From an uncultured Succiniclasticum sp. (lineage in GTDB: Bacteria > Bacillota > Negativicutes > Acidaminococcales > Acidaminococcaceae), in assembly GCA_900544275.1 (NCBI GenBank), contig UQUU01000003.1:62001-126000 (forward strand): a DNA stretch of 64,000 bases. The letters are read 5' to 3'. Positions 58,768 to 64,000 of this stretch are shown one piece after another (within the stretch, counting starts at the first letter, position 1; every line of letters starts with the position of its first letter). The notes under the pieces were generated by a model. It was given only the letters and a program-made list of their open reading frames with translations. It did not search any database and had not been told where the DNA came from. A program made the position numbers and the translations under genes.

Positions 58768-59754
58768 ATGAAGATTGCTTTTTACGCATTACGTGACTTT
58801 GACGAATTGCCGCTGGTAGAAAAATACAGTAAAAAATACGGAATTGATTATGTTTGGACTGCTGATGGACCCTGTGAGGGCAATTTAAAGTTGGCTGAGG
58901 GATGTGACGCGATCAGTGCGACTCCCTGTAAAATGTCCGAAAAATGGTTGGAAGAGTGGAGAAACTATGGTGTAAAAGCAGTTTTATGCCGTTCCGTCGG
59001 TTTTGATCATATACCTATGCCGGCCGCCCAAAAATTAGGCCTTTTGATTGCTAATACACCGTATCCTGCCAACTGTGTGGCTGATTATGCTATTATGCTT
59101 ATTTTGATGTGTTTACGCCAAATGCAGCAAATTATGAAGCGGGCGGAAGCGCAGGACTTTTCTTTAAAGAATAAGATGGGACGGGATTTACAGGATTTGA
59201 CCGTGGGCGTTATAGGTACCGGGCGTATTGGTCAGGTATTGTTAAAACATTTGTCTGGCTTTGGCTGCCGACTGTTGGCTTATGACAGGACTCAAAAGAA
59301 AAACGTAAAACACTATGCAGAGTATGTGGATCTTGCAACCTTGTATCGCTGCAGTGATGTTATCAGCGTGCATTTACCTTCCAATTCGGGGACTTTTCAC
59401 CTGCTTGACCAGGAAGCGTTTAGTCAAATGAAAGACGGTGTGATCATAATTAATACGGCAAGAGGGAATTTGATTGATTCCCGGGCTTTTATCCAAGCTG
59501 TTAAAACCGGAAAGATTGGCGGTGCGGGCTTAGATTTGCTGGAGGATGAAAACGGGATTTATTATCATAACCGCTGTGGGGAAGTGATTAATAATGATGA
59601 ATTGTCCATGCTGCGCAGTTTCCCCAATGTAATCGTAAGCCCTCATATGGCTTTTTATGTGGAGCAGACGATCGATTGTATGATTGAAGAAAATTTTATA
59701 ACGATGGATTGTTTACGCAACGGAAAGGAAAGTCCGTATGTCATAAATAAATAG
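58768..59754 (+). CDS. D-2-hydroxyacid dehydrogenase (D-lactate dehydrogenase type)
   Basis: A 328-residue NAD-dependent oxidoreductase. The Rossmann motif GVIGTGRIGQVLL lies near residue 150, then the catalytic Arg in NTARGNLID, the Glu in DLLEDENG and the His in VSPHMAFYV. The layout matches D-lactate dehydrogenase homologues, which interconvert pyruvate and D-lactate. AGGGGAGG lies before the ATG. Its 5' end is divergent from the ttcA-like gene. Confidence 0.9.
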   Translation: MKIAFYALRDFDELPLVEKYSKKYGIDYVWTADGPCEGNLKLAEGCDAISATPCKMSEKWLEEWRNYGVKAVLCRSVGFDHIPMPAAQKLGLLIANTPYPANCVADYAIMLILMCLRQMQQIMKRAEAQDFSLKNKMGRDLQDLTVGVIGTGRIGQVLLKHLSGFGCRLLAYDRTQKKNVKHYAEYVDLATLYRCSDVISVHLPSNSGTFHLLDQEAFSQMKDGVIIINTARGNLIDSRAFIQAVKTGKIGGAGLDLLEDENGIYYHNRCGEVINNDELSMLRSFPNVIVSPHMAFYVEQTIDCMIEENFITMDCLRNGKESPYVINK

Positions 59755-59761
59755 CAATCAA

Positions 59762-59790
59762 AAATGCGCACTGATAAGCAGTGCGCATTT
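59762..59790. terminator. Bidirectional terminator
   Basis: AAATGCGCACTG and CAGTGCGCATTT form a perfect 12-bp stem with a five-base loop between the convergent D-hydroxyacid dehydrogenase and TauE/SafE genes; the AT ends act as short U-tracts on both strands. Confidence 0.75.
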
Positions 59791-59825
59791 GCTGTATTTG
59801 TGCGTCTTTGCCTACAACCATTGCT

Positions 59826-60569
59826 TTACAGTAACGCTTTAATACCGCCGGCCAAAGAAGAAACAGCGCCGAAAACGATAACTCCTTGTATGATGTGGCC
59901 GAAGGTCTTCTTATCGCAGCGATTTAACAGTCGTTTCCCCAGCAGGGTCCCCAGGATGATTCCGGGGATGCAATATAATAAATCAGTGGGGCGGTTCAGG
60001 ACGTTGATGATGCCGGTAAAAAAGCTGCCCAATAAGGTCATGGCGATACTGCAGGTCATGATCCATGTCAGGTTGGAACGAAGATTTTTAGGCGGCAGGT
60101 CTTCGTTTACAAACCAGATGGCTAAAAAAGGCGCGCCAATGGTAGTGCAAGCATTAGAAAAACCGCATAAGAGTCCCGAGATAAAACGACCTAATGTGAA
60201 ATTCTGAAGGGGAAGACGCAATTTTTTAAACATGAGAATAACAGAAGCCAGCAGCACAAAACCCAAGATTATTTTTAAATGGGCATTACTGACCAACTTC
60301 AATATATAACTTCCCGGAATCGCCCCTAAAATCACGCCAACAGAGCAGATTAACACAGTTTTCAATTGCATATCCGGGAAGGTGTCTGCCAGCATAATAA
60401 GGCGTAAAAAAAGACTGGCTGCGCTGATAAAAAGCACGGTGGCCTTGGGATCTAATAAAATCATCAACATGGGCGTGGCCAATAAAGCGAAACCAAATCC
60501 CGCAATCATATTGACAGTGGAGGCAATGGTAAAAACAAAAGTAATGAAAAGTAATTCCAATCCATTCAT
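59826..60569 (-). CDS. TauE/SafE-family membrane permease
   Basis: A 247-residue protein with about eight hydrophobic segments. The start resembles the family: VNMIAGFGFALLATPML and later TTIGAPFLAIWFVNE and YCIPGIILGTLLGKRLLNR. These proteins export or import sulfite and organosulfur acids or other anions; the substrate here is unknown. ATG is preceded by AAGGTGTC. It is the last clear core gene before tRNA-Arg. Confidence 0.88.
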   Translation of the reverse strand: MNGLELLFITFVFTIASTVNMIAGFGFALLATPMLMILLDPKATVLFISAASLFLRLIMLADTFPDMQLKTVLICSVGVILGAIPGSYILKLVSNAHLKIILGFVLLASVILMFKKLRLPLQNFTLGRFISGLLCGFSNACTTIGAPFLAIWFVNEDLPPKNLRSNLTWIMTCSIAMTLLGSFFTGIINVLNRPTDLLYCIPGIILGTLLGKRLLNRCDKKTFGHIIQGVIVFGAVSSLAGGIKALL

Positions 60570-60687
60570 AATAAGACACCTTACATTGAGTTTAAATAAT
60601 TTAAATTATTATAGGGTATTCAATCTGCTACATTCACAGTATTTTTATAAAAAACGGGTTCTCTAAAATGAGAACCCGCATGATTAC

Positions 60688-60764
60688 TGGTGATCCAGGA
60701 GGGATTCGAACCCCCGACCCACGGCTTAGAAGGCCGTTGCTCTGTCCAACTGAGCTACTGGACC
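60688..60764 (-). tRNA. tRNA-Arg (TCT)
   Basis: A 77-nt cloverleaf on the minus strand with encoded CCA. The anticodon arm ACGGC-CTTCTAA-GCCGT gives anticodon TCT; the T-arm contains GGTTCGAATCC. It sits at the edge of the accessory region. Confidence 0.95.
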
Positions 60765-60884
60765 TTATGGACTTTTTGAAGATTGCCTGATGATTACTGT
60801 ACCACTTACTGTACCATTCTGCTTGGAGTGGACATTGTCCACGAAGCCTAATTTTCTGTGGTACCCTTCGCAAACCGACAACAC

Positions 60885-60914
60885 ATTATAGCATAATTAG
60901 AATATCACTTGCAA
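60885..60914 (-). promoter_or_regulatory. Promoter of tRNA-Arg
   Basis: On the minus strand TTGCAA (60909-60914), 18-base spacer, TATAAT (60885-60890). The leader to the tRNA is about 115 bases, longer than usual. Confidence 0.6.
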
Positions 60915-60924
60915 GACCTGAGAG

Positions 60925-60957
60925 AGACTGATGTAATTTGTCAGTCTTATTTTTTAT
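60925..60957 (+). terminator. Plus-strand terminator-like hairpin
   Basis: AGACTGA and TCAGTCT form a 7-bp stem followed by TATTTTTTAT. No plus-strand gene is seen just upstream, so the transcript it ends is unknown. Confidence 0.5.
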
Positions 60958-61590
60958 GACTTTTTTTAATTTTGCTTTAGGCAAAAGGGTTGGGTGTCAT
61001 TGATATGTTTTAGTCATGTAGGGCAGGACGAGGCGCGTCCGGTAGAGGCTGATGGGTTTGTATTTTGATCGTCTGGTGATAAGACGAGTTTGTAAGTTTA
61101 GTGGGTGTTCCTGTCAGGTCTTCACCAATTTGGCAAGATGCGAGAGCGCATCCCGCAAGGGGGACGACCTGATTTAGCGGCACGCCGTAAAACGCTTTCC
61201 TGTCGTTTTGTTTTGAGGTGGGGTGTTGGGGTATGGTTTTACGGTTTAAAACGATGAGAGAGGCTTCTGAAACGTTGCGGCAGCCGACCCATGCCCGATT
61301 GTTTGGTAATGGTTCGTGTAGTGTGAAAGGGCGAGGCTGCCATGTAGGGTTTGGTTTTTGGTTTCCGGTTTGGTTCTGCGGCAAGTCGAAGACGCGGGTA
61401 CGGCGGCAGAGTCAGGTTTCCTGTAGAAGGAGCGATCGCTCCGTGCTATGCTTTCGGTACGTTGTCCGCTGCACGTCGTGAGACGTGTCCCAAACAACAG
61501 GACCGAAAGGGTTTTTCCATTACTCTGCGGGAGCAGAACGGTTCTCGGTTTTTCTTTTGCCAGGCTTTTAATTTTTTTCTGTAGGAGAAA
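60958..61590. other. Unassigned GC-richer region with structured elements
   Basis: About 630 bp with fewer stop codons and higher GC than its surroundings. Overlapping open frames exist on both strands but none has a good ribosome binding site, and the predicted proteins have low-complexity or Arg/Pro-rich composition, so I make no coding call. It contains the palindrome GGAGCGATCGCTCC (61429-61442), a GATGCG/CGCATC hairpin near 61138-61153 and the nested stem at 61451-61509. A remnant of a mobile element or an unrecognised RNA is possible. Confidence 0.5.
61451..61509 (+). ncRNA. Nested hairpin structure, possible RNA element
   Basis: CTTTCGGT and ACCGAAAG close the outer stem, GTTGT and ACAAC the middle, and CACGTC with GACGTG (GTGA loop) the inner hairpin. 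It is followed by GGTTTTT, so it could be a terminator or a structured RNA. Alternatively it is a single-stranded DNA origin element. Confidence 0.4.
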
Positions 61591-61614
61591 AAGAAACCCG
61601 CCCATGAGGGCGGG
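61591..61614 (-). terminator. Terminator of the accessory lipoprotein gene
   Basis: CCCGCCC and GGGCGGG with a four-base loop; on the minus strand the stem is followed by TTTCTTTTTCTCC. It lies just beyond the stop of the gene at 61630-62334. Confidence 0.8.
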
Positions 61615-61629
61615 CAGGTTTTGTTGTGG

Positions 61630-62334
61630 TCAGTATTCTTTTTTTGATCGGATCGGACATTGGCTGTGGTCATACGCGTCGCGCAGCAGGTTACGAAAGA
61701 GGCCAATTTTTAATGGTTTTTTTAATGGCAGAGATTGTGTTGGCGTGATTTCTTTCTTGTCTTTGTCAAGGAACGTAATTTTCGTGGGATGAATGGCGGT
61801 GGCGCCTTTGGATGGATTGTCCACGTCAAAGATAGCGAATGAAACGTGTTTGTCCTGATAAAAATTGTTGGCTTGTTGTTCTTTGGGGACGAAAAGCAAG
61901 AGACAGTTATAGCCATACAGGATGGTGGATGTTTTTCCGTCTTTGTATTCGTGTTTGACGACATCGCACCCGTGGCCATATGTGGTATCTTTTCCGATGG
62001 TTTTTTTAGTTTTAGGATCGATGACAGCGTTTTCGTAGTTTTTAATTTTTTCGTGGTTGTGGTAGTAGTATACATCGTATACGTTTTTGGTTTCTTTTGT
62101 AGCGTCGTCGACTTTTCGGACAAGACTTAGCCAAAGGCTCCATGTTTTCGGGAACGTCTCCGGCGACATATAGGTTCCGAGCCGTACCCATTTTTCCCCG
62201 GCGGGTTTCGCGTTAGGCGGTATGGGAACCTTTGGCAGCGGGTCCTCTGTCATGCAACCGGAAAAAATCACAAGGCAAAGGACCGATAAAACGAGAACGC
62301 AGAGATTGTGGAACGATAGTTTGTTCTGTTTCAT
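61630..62334 (-). CDS. Lipoprotein of unknown function
   Basis: A 234-residue protein with a lipobox signal (LCLVIFSGC near residue 26), so it is anchored in a membrane facing outside the cytoplasm. The mature region is rich in Lys, Thr and Tyr and has two Cys (HGCDVV and YGYNCLL). I recognise no domain. It lies between the structured region and the integrase, so it is probably cargo of an integrated element. Confidence 0.7.
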   Translation of the reverse strand: MKQNKLSFHNLCVLVLSVLCLVIFSGCMTEDPLPKVPIPPNAKPAGEKWVRLGTYMSPETFPKTWSLWLSLVRKVDDATKETKNVYDVYYYHNHEKIKNYENAVIDPKTKKTIGKDTTYGHGCDVVKHEYKDGKTSTILYGYNCLLLFVPKEQQANNFYQDKHVSFAIFDVDNPSKGATAIHPTKITFLDKDKKEITPTQSLPLKKPLKIGLFRNLLRDAYDHSQCPIRSKKEY

Positions 62335-62473
62335 TTTTAACCTCCCATGTCAGTAGTATATGAGAATAGTATAGAATGACGGGAGGAAAAAAACAACGGA
62401 ACATAGGTTCAAAAGTTGTGACTATAGAGAACGCGCGTTTTGTTTTTTACAGAGGCTCCTGCTGAGGGAGAAG

Positions 62474-62674
62474 TTATTCTCCCAACAGGAAGTGGCGATA
62501 GCATTTTTCCACAGGCGCATTGAACTCGCAGTTGTCGGCGCACCAGTCGTTCAGTCCTACCTGTTCACACAACGATTCATCGTAAAGACCCAGGATGTAG
62601 TCCAACAGGTTTTGTGTGTTTTCTTCTTGCTTTATTGGCAAAACTATCAAGTAGAGCAGCGTTTGAAGTTTCAT
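62474..62674 (-). CDS. Small Cys-containing ORF overlapping the integrase 3' end
   Basis: A possible 66-residue protein that starts inside the integrase coding sequence in another frame and overlaps it by about 100 bp. The C-terminal part, with DWCADNCEFNAPVEKCYRHFL, has evenly spaced Cys and looks like a conserved small protein rather than noise. The first part could be read-through from a start inside this frame; no convincing ribosome binding site was found. Treat as a candidate. Confidence 0.35.
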   Translation of the reverse strand: MKLQTLLYLIVLPIKQEENTQNLLDYILGLYDESLCEQVGLNDWCADNCEFNAPVEKCYRHFLLGE

Positions 62675-63821
62675 TACTGTGAACGTAGAAGTTTTGCGTG
62701 GTAGATATCTTTGAATGTCCCATGATACGACTTAATTCAGCGATAGGAATTGTTTTACCATCATTGCCGATAGCTTTAGCCATATTCGTGCCGAATGTAT
62801 GCCTAAATTCGTGCAGGGTCTTTTTTATACCCGCTAATTCACAAACCTTTTGAAATGTTCTTTGAACCTGAAAATAACCTAAGGCCTTACCGGATGCGGT
62901 GGGGAATAAAAAGCCTTTATTGCCTGACTTCTTTTGCATCTGCGCTAATCTATTGTACGCAGCATCGGAAAGGATGGGGACGGTACGAGTGCCTTTGATG
63001 GTCTTTGTATCGCCAAAAAGCTGCCCTGCTCTGTTGCTTTTTTTTGACTTATGAATCTTTATAACCTGACGTTCTAAATCAATGTCATCCCATGTCAAAG
63101 CCAGTAGTTCACCTATGCGAAAACCGAACGCGTACAAGAAGAAAAATAAATTTAAGTAATCTTTTCTCATACGTTTGCTATATTTACCTCTCGATAATGT
63201 TTTTAGTGCTTTCAAAAACTGTTTCAACTCTTCCTGCGAAAATATCTGTTTTTCTATCTGTATTGTGGCTGTAGGTTTTTCAACGGCTTCCATGGGGTTA
63301 GATTGAATTTTCTTCAAAACTCGTGCTTTATCCAAGGCAGCAAATAACAACTCATAGATTTTTTTTACGGTTGAATATGAAAGTGGCTTTTTCTTCCCAT
63401 CCCTGCGAAAGCTACTGTCTGTTTGCATGCCTGTAATCATTGCTTGTAATTGTTCAGAACCCAATTTATCCAACATCGTGTTGGCGACTGTATCGGGTAC
63501 GTTTGCACAATATTGCAGAAAACGATTGTAAGTATCTGAATCAACGTTTGTTTTGCGATAATTCTTTATATAGGTTAAAAGCCATTCTCCAAATGTTTCA
63601 GTGCAGGTTGTTTGTATTCCTGCCGTCATTTTAGCTATTATCTCTTTTGCGAATAATTCCCGCTCCTTTTCGCCTTCAACAGAATGGGGAAAACGTTTGC
63701 GCAAGCGTTTTCCTGTCGAATCTGTCCATTTATACGAATAGTATTTTTTCCCATTGATATATTCGTCAAAAAAAGATCCTTGACCATGCTGTGTAGGCCC
63801 AAATTTACGGTTCATTTTCAT
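62577..63821 (-). CDS. int: Tyrosine recombinase/phage-type integrase
   Basis: A 414-residue site-specific recombinase. An N-terminal SAM-like DNA-binding domain (residues 50-160) is followed by the catalytic domain: Arg in FGFRIGELLALTWDD, HEFRHTFGTN (His-x-x-Arg), MGHSKIST (second His) and nucleophilic Tyr in TTQNFYVHS. It appears complete. The start is ATG 63821 or 63815, with AGAAAGGA upstream. It defines an integrated element whose other end is probably outside the window or at the tRNA-Arg side. The nearest tRNA is on the same strand 1.8 kb away, but its 3' end faces away from the integrase. Confidence 0.9.
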   Translation of the reverse strand: MKMNRKFGPTQHGQGSFFDEYINGKKYYSYKWTDSTGKRLRKRFPHSVEGEKERELFAKEIIAKMTAGIQTTCTETFGEWLLTYIKNYRKTNVDSDTYNRFLQYCANVPDTVANTMLDKLGSEQLQAMITGMQTDSSFRRDGKKKPLSYSTVKKIYELLFAALDKARVLKKIQSNPMEAVEKPTATIQIEKQIFSQEELKQFLKALKTLSRGKYSKRMRKDYLNLFFFLYAFGFRIGELLALTWDDIDLERQVIKIHKSKKSNRAGQLFGDTKTIKGTRTVPILSDAAYNRLAQMQKKSGNKGFLFPTASGKALGYFQVQRTFQKVCELAGIKKTLHEFRHTFGTNMAKAIGNDGKTIPIAELSRIMGHSKISTTQNFYVHSNETSNAALLDSFANKARRKHTKPVGLHPGSLR

Positions 63822-64000
63822 GCATCCTTTCTTTAAATTTAAACTGGCAGCAAATATTTGACAGTATTGCGTTTTATCTGGTTTCGTAACTGCTTAGGTT
63901 TTGATCAAAAATTATATCATTTCTTCTTATTATACAATATATTACTTCTTTAAAGTGCTTTTTTGACGACAGAGATCAAAAACTTAGTGCATACTGCTCA

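Noticed and set aside
60634..60873. Minus-strand ORF of 79 codons over tRNA-Arg, including SSSVGQSNGLLSRGSGVRIP
   Set aside because: The central peptide is the well-known translation artefact of a tRNA-Arg gene. The upstream part WYSKWYS comes from a short direct repeat and I could not show that it is an integrase remnant.
61010..61792. Several overlapping ORFs of 77-125 codons on both strands
   Set aside because: They overlap each other on opposite strands, lack ribosome binding sites and have no recognisable domains; the low stop frequency reflects base composition.
60688..63821. Integration of the int element into the 3' end of tRNA-Arg
   Set aside because: The tRNA's 3' end faces away from the integrase, and no copy of its 3' sequence was found elsewhere in the window. 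The attachment site is probably outside the window.
1..64000. CRISPR arrays, ribosomal RNA genes and insertion-sequence transposases
   Set aside because: No array of regularly spaced repeats, rRNA or transposase-like sequence was found on reading both strands.

Overview
The window looks like an ordinary low-to-mid GC chromosome segment from a diderm Firmicute of the class Negativicutes, possibly near Phascolarctobacterium or Acidaminococcus. The genus is a guess. Supporting signs are a Firmicute-type SUF operon with SufU, an OhrR-type regulator, exported periplasmic-style enzymes, TRAP-TAXI transport and good Shine-Dalgarno sites. Three exact and one near-exact copy of the ParB/Spo0J site parS lie within 44 kb, which suggests the segment is close to the replication origin.

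Left part (1-14.7 kb): the tail of a sodium:neurotransmitter-type symporter, a TRAP-TAXI uptake system and an EamA exporter. A peroxide-defence operon (trxB-grx-gpx, minus strand) and an OhrR-like regulator follow. They are divergent from the sufCBDSU Fe-S assembly operon. Next come a solitary rsmH with an N-terminal extension, an intergenic parS and a YbjN-like small protein.

Middle left (14.7-28.3 kb): a tRNA cluster (Lys, Val, Asp, Phe), a small membrane protein and an unassigned 670-bp interval with a promoter, strong hairpins and a terminator that may encode a small RNA. Then a dipeptidase, an exported CbiK-like chelatase with a DtxR-type regulator, an FkbM methyltransferase and a ferric-iron-type ABC transporter with two tandem binding proteins plus a third downstream. 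A HAD phosphatase and a small exported protein end this part.

Middle right (28.3-47.1 kb): a MurNAc recovery operon (murQ-murP-mupG), lysA, a ClC transporter with a TrkA-C domain, two tandem BASS-family transporters each behind a structured leader, yigZ, the zinc transporter znuACB, a PHP phosphoesterase, a frameshifted DUF362 ferredoxin-type gene, a class III CoA-transferase and an M48 peptidase whose start codon lies inside a parS-like site.

Right part (47.1-64 kb): a second M48 peptidase, a cyclase-family hydrolase, an exported protein of unknown function, a UshA-like nucleotidase, and a three-gene module resembling Bacillus subtilis ydjI-ydjG-ydjH (SPFH protein, zinc-ribbon membrane protein, TPM-domain protein) without an adjacent pspA. 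Then a YegP-like protein, meso-diaminopimelate dehydrogenase (which with lysA suggests the one-step dehydrogenase route to lysine), a decayed gene, a TtcA-like thiolase, a D-2-hydroxyacid dehydrogenase, a TauE/SafE permease and tRNA-Arg. From about 60.8 kb the sequence becomes accessory: a structured GC-richer stretch without clear genes, a lipoprotein of unknown function, a Cys-containing small ORF and a complete tyrosine integrase.
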